Assembly: GCA_030620095.1 (NCBI GenBank)
Contig: JAUTXW010000325.1
Span: forward strand, 310,001 to 374,000
Direction of reading: 5' to 3'
From: Kuschelorhynchus macadamiae
Lineage: Eukaryota; Arthropoda; Insecta; Coleoptera; Curculionidae
Length of the DNA stretch: 64,000 bases
Position 1 is the first letter of the stretch; each line of letters begins with the position of its first letter. The position numbers and the translations under genes were made by a program. The notes below the pieces were generated by a model. The model searched no databases and was not told the origin of the DNA. It saw nothing but the letters and a program-made list of their open reading frames with translations. Shown piece after piece: positions 22,923-38,149 of this stretch.

Positions 22923-23513
22923 CTCTAAATAAAAACAAGACCTAAGTCATAATAATAGACCGCAATCCCACTAATATCAGAGAGTTTGGGGACAGTGGAA
23001 GTGGCCGAAAAATTTAATTACCTTGGATCCATCATAACAAACGAGGGTGGCTGTGACGAAGACATCAAATGCAGACTGTGAATACCGCGTAACGCAACAA
23101 TAAAACTAACTCGAATATGGAAAGACCCAAAAATATTCCAACGCAACAAACTGAAATTATTAAACGCGTTAATTTTTTCTATTGCAACATATGAATCTGA
23201 GACATGGACGCTAAAAACCGCTAATCCAAGAAAAATAGATGTTTGCGAAATGTGAGCATATACAAGCATGTTACGAAAATCGTACACAGAACATCGTACC
23301 AACACCTCAATTATCAGACAGCTAAAGGTCACCACAAGACTCTTAACAAAAATAACTCGACTCAAGTCATACCTAAGATACCTTAGACACACATCGAGCT
23401 TGGAAAAATTAATAATGCGCTGTGTGGATCAGACTAAAGTTTTCCAAAAAGCATCTCTAGCAGCTCAAGACAGAAAAGGATGGAAAACCACGATTCGATC
23501 AATTGAAACATGA
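22923..23513 (+). pseudogene. RTE-like reverse transcriptase, 3' part
   Basis: Continues from 20915 after the hAT insertion: NKNKT then a stop, VIIIDRNPT, then VEVAEKFNYLGSIITNEGGC, the thumb motif of RTE-like RTs. Then come ATYESETWTLKTANPRKIDV (the usual 'yGcEsWtl' motif) and SIIRQLKVTTRL, ending in KASLAAQDRKGWKTTIR. One stop is seen near 22940 and two more downstream. Together the halves give the RT C-terminal half. Confidence 0.85.
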
Positions 23514-24205
23514 TGTCACTTTACTCTTTCGAGAGTGAAGGGATTAATGATCAAGAAATTCTATAACTTGTAAACTATTAACAATTTTAAGGCTATATCA
23601 ATTTTAAGGTCGACGTCGACAGTACAGTACCTTTTGATGCTCGAGCGTTGTACTCGTTTTACTACGTTTTAATTACATTACCATCACCTCATTTTTCTAA
23701 ACTTCTTTATTAAGAACTTGTTCGGGAAACACGATTTCCCAATCATCTCAAATTACTTTCTGTATTTTTCAATAATTAACTAGAAAAACAATTTTTCTTA
23801 TCCCCATCTAAGAGCAAAATTGTTCTTTATTTCTTTTGGTCAGTCATATTTTTTGATGCCCCATAAGCTACCTTGTTTCCTTACAATTGATCACTAAGAG
23901 CGATTTAATATTATTCTTGAAAATGTTTTATGAAAGGTTTTTTGTTTCTTCGTCTAAAAGCGGGATTTATCAAATCAATCTAACAATACCGTTCCCTTCC
24001 ATCAGGTGCTGATAGCTCGTGTCTAATCTGTTGGGTCACGTTCATTCCCAAATTAAATCCTAAAATATCTAATCTAGTTTGACGATTGCAGAGTGGAAGT
24101 TAAATCGATGTGTCTTCTTATCTGATTATTAAATTAAAAATCCTTTATTTCTTTATTCAGTTAAACTGTGCAATATTTGAAGCATCCAGACTCGGCAAGA
24201 ACTTC
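23514..24205. other. No gene recognised
   Basis: AT-rich with no recognisable element; follows the RTE-like 3' end. Confidence 0.45.
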
Positions 24206-24434
24206 AACGCCTGTATTCACTAAAAAGGTTTAAGAGTTAGACCAGGGCTAGTTGCCATGGTACTTAAAACTCTTAGATCTCCAGTTATGTTTTGCTTATG
24301 TCACTGTCATTTTGGAATTGTGACGTTTAAAAAAATTGTGTGTTCAGTTGTTAAAAATGTCATCTTATCACCCTATAACTGTCAAGTTAGACCTGGTCTA
24401 AATTTAAACCTCTTTAGTGAATACGGGTGCAAGT
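24206..24434. repeat. ~230-bp MITE-like inverted repeat
   Basis: Ends read GCCTGTATTCACTAAAAAGG and, inverted, GCACCCGTATTCACTAAAGA, then AGACCAGG in both arms. The 70-codon frame inside is not a gene. Confidence 0.7.
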
Positions 24435-28964
<4,530 letters not shown>

Positions 28965-29950
28965 CGCCATTTTGTTACGTCGAATTTGTTCCTATATCAC
29001 ATTTCATTTTTCTGCAAAATTTGAAGTCAATTGAATAAGATTTAAAAAAAATATTTGGCCGCCATTTTGTTCCGGCATCTTGAATTCGTGCCACAACTTT
29101 AGCAGTTTATCTCTCTATCACACTCTATCAATCTAATGAATAGTTTTTTCAAGCCGATTTTTTAAATATTTTATTATGCCAAAATATTACTAGTTCATTC
29201 CTATGTAACACTTGATTTTTGTGCAAAATTTGAGGAAATTGGATAATTAGTTTTTTAGTAATAATTTTTTTAAACGTTTTACTAAACCGTCTTGTTCCGG
29301 CATATTGGATTTTTATCCAAATATTACCAGGTCATCCCCATATTATTATGACCCGTAATTTTTTACTAAAATTTTAAGTCAATTTGATGAGTAGTTTTTA
29401 AGCTATACCGCGAACTGACAGACAGGCAGATAAACCGACCGACGGACCGACGGAATTGATAAAACATATGAGGGGGTGATTTTTCATGATCACAAATATT
29501 TTATTTAGTCGCCATTTTGTTCCGCCACCTTGAATTAATACCACAGTTTTATTAGATCATCTCTATACCACAATTAGTTATGGCACAAAATTTGAAATCA
29601 GTCCATTAAAAATTTTTTCATGCTAAATTTTTAAATATTTTATTCAGCCGCTATTTTGTTCTACCATCTTGGATTCGTACCAGAATTTTACCAGTTGATT
29701 CATACGTAATACTTGATTTTTGTGCAAAATTTGAGATAAATTGGATACGTAGTTTTTCAGTAATAATTTTTTTACATTTCACTAGGCCGCTATTTTCTTT
29801 TGTCATATTGTATTTTGACCAACATTTGAAATCATTAATCAATTGGGTCAGTAGGTTTTTACCTATGCCGCAAACAGACAGATCGACAGACAGACATCTA
29901 GGGACCCTGAACCATAAAGATCTGAAAAAATCTCGGATAGATGCCAATAG
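28965..29950 (+). repeat. Tandem array of ~120-140-bp units (dispersed repeat family)
   Basis: Unit starts are visible near 28967, 29047, 29507, 29647 and 29785, each with a variant of 'ccgccattttgttccgcca'. Each is followed by 'ttggattcgtaccagaatt', 'acttgatttttgtgcaaaat' and 'ttgaagtcaattggataagt'. Two sub-arrays each end in a 'gacagacaggcagataaacc'-like tract and a 'gatctgaaaaaatctcgg' tail. Confidence 0.8.
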
Positions 29951-30194
29951 GTGCTCTGGCAGTTATAGTTTATTTTAATATTTCACATTTTTAATCAATG
30001 TTTCATAATAGAGACATTTTGAGTATAAAGATAAAACGATAAAAGTCGGAAAAAGAATAGTAGCTTGTCTGTCTACGAAGTACACTAATTTGGAAACACA
30101 GAGACAAGAAACCTTCTTCAGAACAGAATAATTCTACTGTAAAAAGTACAGGGTAAAAAATCGCTATTCATTAATACTCAATAACGTATTCAGA

Positions 30195-31090
30195 AAAAAT
30201 TGTGCATTAATGTTATACAATTGTGCAGAAAATACATCAGGAATATTCAAAATAGATGCTTTCACTTATGTAGCATTTTTTAACTAAAATTGTGGTATTT
30301 TATCCACAAAGCAATGCTAAAAAGGTTAATATTTGCTGTGCGTTACTAAACTGCAATGTTGTTGAGATTTTAAGAATAAAACTAGTGTAAAAATACCAAT
30401 AGCGTAACGTGTTAAAATCTTAAAAACAAAAATATTTATTTTTATTATTATTTGTCAAGAAGTTTATCTACATCCAGTTGAAGTTGTAAATAAAGCCATT
30501 TTTTTTATTAAAAATTATTTTTTATTTGACCATTTTTGACTAATAGTTCTGTAGTTGATTGTAGTTTGCATTCCTTATTTCACATATTTTAATAGTTATC
30601 GAAAAATGTTTAGAAAAGTATTTCCTAATATAATGCACAATTTTGTGCTTAAAATGTTCACAATTTGTGCAAGAATAATGCACTAACATATTTCAGAAAG
30701 AATGCACATTTTGTGCTAAAAAAACATACAATATTATTCAAATTTTTTTTTCTAATTTGTTGCACAGTTTTGTGCATAAAATGTTCACAATGTATGCAAT
30801 AGTTATGTACAATATTGTTTGAAGAAAATGGACATTGATGTTAATAAAATATTTGTTATACAAAATTGTCCAAAAGACATGCATTCTCTTATGCAAAGAT
30901 CTTATATATTTGTATTGTATGTCAATTCAACACAGTATTATTCAGAAAATATGCACAATTATTGAGAAAATGTATACAACTAATTCTGACCAATCATGTG
31001 TACATTTTCTGCACAAAGTTGTTCCAAGTACACATTCAGACACAATTTGTGCACTAAATCTAAACATTTGTGCAGAATTTATGCATAATT
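30195..31090. repeat. Diverged array rich in TGTGCA/TGCACA
   Basis: At least a dozen GTGCA or TGCAC words occur in 900 bp of otherwise AT-rich sequence, often paired as 'tgcacaattttgtgc'. Densest parts are 30630-30800 and 30945-31090. No fixed period; two overlapping 60-90-codon frames result from it and are not called. Confidence 0.6.
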
Positions 31091-31169
31091 TTTTTAAAGT
31101 GTAATATCACTTGTAGTGGTAGAAGTATATAGAAATTATCTCCCCCCCCACCACTATAAAGTAGAGAGG

Positions 31170-32410
31170 AGGAAGAGGTTAAAACTCCACTAAGATACTC
31201 CGAAAAAAAAGATACTGTAGTTCTGCAAGGCAAGCCGGTCTACCAAATTCTGTCTAATCATCTTTGCTCAGATCTCACAAGTCATAAGGATTTCTTTTTA
31301 AAATAACGACACCCTATCAGCATCCATATTCATAGACCTAGTGGAAGTTTGTCTTACATCTACTTATTTCATTTTAACTTTTTATGAACAAAGATCAGGG
31401 GCAGCTATGGGATCTCCTCTATCACCTGTGGTACCGAATATCTTTATCGAAGCCTTTGAGAATATTGCTCTAACATCCGCTCCACTAAAACCAAAGCACT
31501 GGTTCAGATATGTACATGATACTTTTGTTGTTTGGCTTCATGGACAGGATAATCCACTTATATTTCTGGACCACCTTAATCCACAACATCATAATATCAA
31601 GTTCACGACGGAAATTGAATCTAATGGAACAATTCCCTTTCTAGTTGTACGAGTATGTGTTCAAAGAAAGGAAAATATTATATTAGGACGTTCTGTGTAT
31701 ATAGAAAACCTACGTATCCGATTAGATATTTAAATGCCAATTTTTATAACCATCCAGTACAAAAGAAATCGGCTATTAACTCTCCAGTATTCAGAGCTGT
31801 TTTGATTTCTGATCAAGCTTCTCTAACATCGGAAACTTCGAAACTGACCGAAGCTCTTAGAGGGAATGGCTATTGCACTAAAGATATTACGCGTTCAATT
31901 AAAAGATATAGTAATCCAACTCTGCCAAAGGAGAATGATAAAGAGCCACCGTTGGGTAGTGTTGTTCTTCCCTGCATACATGGCACTACAGACAAAATAG
32001 AATGATTACTTCGACGGTCCAACATACATACAATCTTCAATACACATAAGAAGATTGGATAATGCTTACGATCCCCGAAAGATATTGTACCTTTCCAAAC
32101 AGAAGGAGTATACAAAATTCCTTGCTCCTATGGAGAAGTGTATGTGGGAGAAACAAAACGCTCAATATCAACTAGACTTAAGAAACATGAACGATGTATT
32201 AAAAAGAAACAAATTGTTCAATCTGCTGTAGCTGAACACCAGCATAACACTGGCCAAATTATAAATGTAAAGGGAACCAAGGTCCTAGCCTCGGTTCCAG
32301 AATTTTATTAATGAAAAACTAGAGAGAATCTATTGAAATATCTAAACATACAAAAAATGTCAATAGAGATACGGTTTACGGTCTACATTACACGTGGAAA
32401 CCGATCTTAA
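31170..32410 (+). pseudogene. Penelope-like reverse transcriptase with GIY-YIG endonuclease (PLE 2)
   Basis: Plus strand. Bases 31200-31340 hold a broken N-terminal trace with QGKPVYQILSNHLCSD. Bases 31341-31733 hold RSGAAMGSPLSPVVPNIFIE (RT motif) and HWFRYVHDTFVVW, the catalytic box with the first Asp of YVDD replaced by His. They also hold PQHHNIKFTTEIESNGTIPF. A frameshift near 31650 leads to YRKPTYPIRYLNANFYNHP and TSETSKLTEALRGNGYC. After a stop near 32004 the GIY-YIG domain reads GVYKIPCSYGEVYVGETKRS and STRLKKHERC. Order and spacing are those of a PLE. It differs from PLE 1 in sequence and lacks visible terminal repeats. Confidence 0.88.
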
Positions 32411-32440
32411 CACAGGGTCACGGTTCGAGCACAAATCGGG

Positions 32441-32478
32441 TATAAAAGCCCGCCTGAATCTCTTCGAGATCATTCAGT
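32441..32478 (+). promoter_or_regulatory. Possible core promoter (TATA + initiator) downstream of PLE 2
   Basis: TATAAAAG at 32441-32448 and TTCAGT at 32473-32478, resembling the arthropod initiator, about 35 bp apart. PLE terminal repeats are known to carry promoters, and this may be what is left of one. Chance occurrence in AT-rich DNA is possible. Confidence 0.3.
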
Positions 32479-32580
32479 GTTTAGATCTCGTGAAGAACCA
32501 TGATTTCTTTTGTGGTATTAAAGTTGACCAAGTAAAAAAAAAAATGAGATGGTTTGTTTTTTTTTTCAAAATTTGATAGG

Positions 32581-33199
32581 AGGAAAAACCATTTACAATA
32601 CAATTACGTTCTCAAGAGAATGCTCGGGGTAATGACACAGACAATTACTAATAATTGATGTTATCTTTTTAATCTACTTTCTCAGCAATCAACACTTGTG
32701 GGTTGAACGGTACGCCCATGATACGAGAAGCCTGGATTTTAATATTAATAAGATGAAATAATCGTCGAGTAGAGGAATTTAAACTGAACCTGTTCTTTGG
32801 GTGCGATTTTTACTGCACTCATACACAATTATATCATATCCTAGTATGGCGAATATGCATTTAGATAATTAATTCAGTTAATTCCGACAACTTAAGAATT
32901 TAATGGATTTTCTCGACCGTATAATATCGTTAAGCAGGAGCAACATAAATAAATATGGCGATGACAGTATATGATTTAGGATTCTAAGACATCCAGTTCT
33001 GTGGAAAAACATACTTCCTTTTAGGGGATAATTAGTAATAAGCGAACTGCGTTTTATAAACGGGTTTATGTAAGCAATAAGATAAATCTAGTCTATGGAT
33101 TGATGTCAAGACAGATTGCTGGGAACTTTTTTAGAAGAAGAATAATGCAAAACTAATTTCACAAATAAAACCATTTTGAATATAATCAAAGACGGATTA
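32581..33199. other. No gene recognised
   Basis: AT-rich with no recognisable element. Confidence 0.45.
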
Positions 33200-33204
33200 T
33201 ACTT

Positions 33205-33300
33205 TAAACTCGCTATCCGGCCTATAATTAGATATTCGGTTTCGGCCGGATTCGCTATCCGGCCTATAATTAGATATTCGGTTTCGGCCGGATCTGGCGG
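33205..33300. repeat. Two tandem copies of a 42-bp unit
   Basis: 'tcgctatccggcctataatt' ... 'tcggtttcggccgga' twice in succession. GC-rich for this window. Related CCGG-rich text occurs at 35770-35830. Confidence 0.9.
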
Positions 33301-34189
33301 CCAAATATTTATTTCATTCATTTATTTGTTGGAAAAATATTAAAACATTGCCGACTGAAAGTCGTTGTTTAATTTCTTAATCACCAAGAAAATAATTACC
33401 TAAACGTATTATTATCGAAAACTTCATTAAAAAGTACTAGATTAGTTACTAGATTAGTACAATACCAAAATTATATTTTAAAAAGAAAAATAAGTTTTTT
33501 TATACATTTGTCGTTAGTTCATTTCGTAGTTTTTTTGTTGTTATTTTACTGAAGCAAGGTAGAACTTTTGCCCATATCGAGTCCTGCCCTGCCTCTACTT
33601 TGCCATTATCACTTTTTCTCCTCTACAAAAAGGCAAAGTTAATTTTCCAATCCGTCGTTTGGGATTCGAGAGACCATCATCGACTTTCTTAATTTAAATG
33701 CGGACCTGGATTTTTTATTTCGCTATTCAATGGCTTTCATAACAACCAAATAAATTTTGATAAAAAAGATAGCGTACCATTTGATTTTTTTTTTTTTTTG
33801 AGAAAATCAGCACCATTTGGAAAATTCTGAAATAACGCCATCTGCTGACCACTAATAAAGTCATTACGGTACAGTTTATGGATCCACGAGTAGAACAAAA
33901 AAAGCACTTTTTTTCGACACCAAGTTGGATAAAATCGGTTCATCCAAAACATAGATACATATCTACATTGAAAGAAAAAATATTTCACCTTTCCTCACCA
34001 CGTTATATTTGAAAATGGACAAAAATGGTCTTAGGCAAAAAAGTGTGTAATTAATTGAAGAATACAATCCATATATTTTTAACGTACCTCCATTATGGAA
34101 ATTTGTGTTACTGTTACGCACCCTAGCAGCCAACTTTCGAACTTGAAAATAATTTACAGCGATTTCTCTTGGCCGATATACGTATATAA
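33301..34189. other. No gene recognised
   Basis: A ~45-bp segment (33455-33500, 'acaataccaaaattatattt') recurs in direct orientation at 35890-35930, on the other side of the hAT remnant. Confidence 0.45.
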
Positions 34190-35560
34190 CAGAGGCGGCC
34201 CTTCCATAGGATCATTTGGTCAATGATCCCCCAAAAATAAATATTTCAGAAAATAAATTATTCGTTTGACCGTCCCTCCTAATAGTTGTAATAAAACGCG
34301 AACCTTGGGAAAAGTTAAATACGCTACACTATTAGCCGCGCGCGGCGGTTCTAATGGTCTCGTTGCGTTCCTTAGGCATAATAAAATACGCTATACTAAG
34401 CTAGGCTGGGCAGTCCGAATTGCTCTGATTACCTTAAAGCTTGACGAAAGTACCCGAAGATCTCACAGCTACCGAGCGGCAGCCGAACGTGATACCAAAT
34501 GGAATATGAATATCACGTCGGCATGCGGAAGTTTAATTGTTCAGAGGTAGCGCGGTTGATATTCTAAATGGATATTGTTTCGGACGTTTTTAATCGATGA
34601 AAATTGATTTATATACTGTTTTTTGTAATATATATTTTTTTATTTTTATGATCCCTGTGTGAGTTGGAAATAAAATGTTGGTAGTGACTAGTGCAAAGAA
34701 ATAAACAACAAAAAGTGCTTACGAACTTAATTTACGAACCAATTTCAAGGTGGTCTATGTTTGAGTTGTGAATGTAGATGAAATAAAATGTCGGTAGTGC
34801 AAAAAATTAAACAGCTAAAAAGTGCTAACGATCTAAATTTTGAGAAAATAACCGAATTCACGGTAAGTGAGCGCAATTTGCCAGAACTTAGTATACGACA
34901 AACTAGTAAAGACAAAAATAAAGAGGTTCATCGAAACTTTCGCAAAAGTATGTACGATTTAGCTAACTGGATTTGTGGTTGTGAAGTCTCTAACTCATTT
35001 TACTGTTATGTTTGTTTGTTGTTTTCTAAGGACTCGTCGGACTCATAATGGTGCAAAACCGGTGTTAAAGACTGAAACACTTAAAAGAAAAACATACGTT
35101 TTCTACAGATCACATGAAATGTTCGGTGAACTATGCTACGGTTGGAAGTGTTGATATTCGCACTCAGCTGGACACAGCTTATAGAAAATCTCACAGATTT
35201 TAATGAAAATGTATCCAAAAATAGTTATATTTTAAACAAAATTATAGATTATGTAAAATTTTGTGGGGCATTCGAGCGGGCACTACGTGGCCATGATGAA
35301 ACGGCTTTATCGGAAAAGCCAGGGGTTTTTCGAGGGCTTATACATTTTGTTGAGGAGTTGGGCCAAGAGACTATTCGCTTTAGCAATGTTAAGTATCGAG
35401 AAATCGTTTATAAAAGGAATGTGCGTGCAATTTTAACGAACGTGTCATTCAACATTTTTCCAATTCTAAAGAACGGAGAGTAGACCTGAACTTCAAGAGA
35501 ATTTAAAGCTCAACTTAAAGATAAGATATTTATTTTTATTTTAAGTATGCCTATTTTTAA
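34190..35560 (+). mobile_element. hAT transposon remnant, 5' half
   Basis: Starts at CAGAGGCGGCCC (34192), a hAT-like terminus. Carries the N-terminal half of a transposase. No matching GGGCCGCCTCTG end was seen, so the right side is truncated and its limit is approximate. Confidence 0.65.
34788..35483 (+). pseudogene. hAT transposase N-terminal half (TTF-type)
   Basis: The ATG at 34788 opens 86 codons: MSVVQKIKQLKSANDLNFEK and later CEVSNSFYCYVCLLFSKDSS, the TTF-type zinc finger with its CxxC-like cysteines. After a frameshift, 35133-35483 reads FNENVSKNSYILNKIIDYVK and FCGAFERALRGHDETALSEK, then GVFRGLIHFVEELG, the DUF4371 region of ZMYM1-like transposases. Catalytic and dimerisation parts are missing. 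The frameshift near 35048-35130 removes it from function. Confidence 0.85.
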
Positions 35561-36699
35561 ATTTGTTATTGACCTATATAAATATAATTAAGTTTTTTAT
35601 TACAAATATATCGCATACTTGTAAATCTATATTCACATGTTCAAAATTGACATTTAATATGTTTTTTTTTTGGCATCTAAGATATTTAGGAAAACTAAGA
35701 AAAACAGTAGATAGACAAGGACTGACTATTAATTTCTGGTTTTGCCTTACAAAAAAATAATAATGAAAGCTTGGATTCGGTTCTGGTTGCGGTTCCGGCC
35801 GAAGTTATTCACCTCGGATCCGGTATCTGGCTTTTTTAAAAAATGGGTCAGGCGGCATCACTATTTAGGTCTACTAGTTTAGAAATACAATACCAACATT
35901 ATATTTTAAAAAGAGAAATAAGTTGGCCGGTAATAGCGTAAAACCGATCTATAAAGAATTTAATCAGTCTATAGGATGCAGTGCGTAGTGGACTGGCCAC
36001 TTTGAGAGTTAAGCTACGCGGAAATCTCTCGATGGATCCTAACTATCCGGAATAAAATACAAAGTTGGGATTCATTTCGGGGTATTTTATTTTACATTTG
36101 ATGAACCGTCTATTCGAAGTATCATCTGTCTTTGATATACTTCAACAGTAAAGAGTTATAATAAAATCAAATGAAAACTCAACATGAAGCCAAGCATTTT
36201 CGTGGGAACTGTAAAACTCCAGCCATGCATTGTTCCACTTTTGATTAATAAGAACCTGAGGAAGGGGAAGGGGTTAACTCTCTCAAATTAGAAGGATATT
36301 TAATTTACTCCAACATATATTTCGAATACTTATAAATGTGATGTAAAAAATTGATAAAATATATTTACATTATAACCTTAAAGGGAAAAAATAAAGTACA
36401 GCTATTAGCAGATTTAATACTTTTTTGCTGATAAGGTATAGCTTTTCAGAAAGTTACGACTACATGAATAAGGATAAATGCCTAAATATTTGAATCCTAC
36501 TGGTTCTAGATACAATAAAACTGAACTTAATGTGTCTGACTATCTGAAATATTTAATAGGGAAATTTTTGTTTGACATCAACCTCGGGTACCAGACACAT
36601 ATTCCTGAACTTGCAACAACAAAATGTCAAAGATTTGTATTACGTTAATCAGTAAGTATTAGATGTGCAACACATAATAACCCGTCGTCGTATCAAGCT
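35561..36699. other. No gene recognised
   Basis: Holds a CCGG-rich stretch at 35770-35830 and the second copy of the ~45-bp direct repeat near 35890; otherwise AT-rich. Confidence 0.45.
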
Positions 36700-37275
36700 T
36701 TTTTAATCTGGTTTAAACGTCTACCCTGAACTGAAAAGTAGACAGCGTTGAACTATACTGAACATCAAAAACAGGCAGATTAGAAATGTCGTCACAATTC
36801 CTATAGTAAGATTGAAAATACTGAACAAAACTGTCCACAATGGCTTGTACATCCGTTAAAACAGCATCGTCCAAACGTAAAGTAGCAAAAATGCCCGAGT
36901 CCTTCCTAAAAGAGTTAACATAAGACCAAAAGTATTTGATGTTTGTATCATGTATTCCATATATTGGATATGAAAATTGAGTAGCTCAGGTCAATTTGAA
37001 TTTTTACTTACCTTCTCAAGTCGAATAACTCTCATAATAAACATGTGATCCCGAATGTCTGTATCTTTTGTGTGCTTTATTCTTTTGGCCAATAAGTCTT
37101 TTTAAGTGGATAATGGATATTTTTCACCAGTTTCTTTGGAACAAACATTTCAAAAGCATTATAAATGATTACATAGAATTCTTGTAAAGCCTCTTCCAAG
37201 TCAATACTCCGTCGAAGAAAACTCCAGTCACTATCACAAAAGAATCCATTGAGGGCTTCATAATTGGCCTTATGG
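36700..37275 (-). pseudogene. Non-LTR ORF2 fragment (endonuclease-RT linker)
   Basis: The minus strand from 37275 reads ANYEALNGFFCDSDWSFL, then DLEEALQEFYVIIYNAFEMF and VPKKLVKNIHYPLKK. Further on come YFWSYVNSFRKDSGIFATLR and LTDVQAIVDSFVQYF. These are the linker motifs between endonuclease and RT in Jockey/CR1-like ORF2. Neither the endonuclease core nor the RT core is present, so this is an internal fragment. Frameshifts are present near 37060. Confidence 0.75.
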
Positions 37276-37665
37276 AAAATTTAAATTTTAAAATAAAATA
37301 GCATTTAGTAGCTAGAGACCAAGTTGTATGAGATGAGCCAGACTGTATATATTAACTGAGGAAAAGGAAAATTTTTATATTTTTTAAGAAACCAAAACCC
37401 CCCAAATAAAAACTTCCTTGATATTAGTAATTAAGTGTCTACTAAATTTAAAAATAGTTTTCTAGTTTCGTAAGTACCTTAGCCCCCTCCAATCCAAAAC
37501 CATATATCTGCCCCTGTTTGCAATGCCCAGTTATTGTTTGATCTAATAGCAAATCCCACAAAAAATTGTTAATTATCATATTCTTAATGAGGATAACTGC
37601 TATAAACACTTATTTTTAAGGATTAATATTTGCAAGTGAAATGAATTGGTAAAAAAATCATAACA
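37276..37665. other. No gene recognised
   Basis: AT-rich; the inverted copy of the tRNA locus starts just after it. Confidence 0.45.
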
Positions 37666-37855
37666 ATAAATATTATATTATCATATCCAAGAAAATACAC
37701 AAATAACTATGTAGGTATACACTATAATATTAAATATAGTACAAAATAATACAAATAACAAACGAAACACGTATTATTTAACGTATATTCTCACGTAACT
37801 ATTGCACAATACAGACGTTATCAAGTGGATGCCATCAGCGAAAGATTTACTGCAA

Positions 37856-37935
37856 GGCAGCGTGGCCGAGCGGTCTAAGGCGCTGGTTTTAGGCACCAGT
37901 CCGAAAGGGCGTGGGTTCGAATCCCACCGCTGTCA
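37856..37935 (+). tRNA. tRNA-Leu (anticodon TAG), intact
   Basis: 80 nt including the discriminator A. Acceptor stem GGCAGCG pairs with CGCTGTC (one G-U pair). The anticodon stem CTGGT/ACCAG encloses loop TTTAGGC, with anticodon TAG at 37890-37892, which reads CUA/CUG leucine codons. A long variable arm (GTCCGAAAGGGC) marks it as class II. The T arm GTGGGTTCGAATCCCAC carries a perfect B box, and the A box TGGCCGAGCGG is good. A run of seven T's follows within 6 bases. There is no intron. All features fit a functional pol III gene; an identical second copy lies split at 41789-41840 and 47513-47554. Confidence 0.97.
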
Positions 37936-37939
37936 TTAC

Positions 37940-37947
37940 TTTTTTTA
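37940..37947 (+). terminator. Pol III terminator of tRNA-Leu
   Basis: T-run directly after the tRNA (ATTACTTTTTTTACG). Confidence 0.85.
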
Positions 37948-38149
37948 CGCAACACAAAATTAATAATCATACAAATTGTGATATTAATTTGATAATCAAT
38001 AATCATTAGAAACATTTTGTATGTCTTTTTTTGTCTTAATATCAAAAGAACAAATTTAAACTACTGGTGCTTGCTAATTAACTATTTGATAAATGAACAG
38101 TAAATTAGGGCTGAATTTTCTGGTTTTATAAATAAAAGAGCATTACGTT

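Noticed and set aside
28965..31090. CRISPR-like array
   Set aside because: Units are too long, diverged and have no constant spacer length; the genome is eukaryotic.
33737..33988. 83-codon minus frame rich in aromatic residues
   Set aside because: Low complexity at one end, no domain and no splice context.
34266..34550. 94-codon open frame in the 5' part of a hAT remnant
   Set aside because: Matches no transposase motif and lies in the non-coding leader before the true N-terminus at 34788.
37856..37935. tRNA as part of a SINE head
   Set aside because: It folds as a complete class II tRNA with matched acceptor stem, discriminator base and T-run terminator, so it is a tRNA gene.
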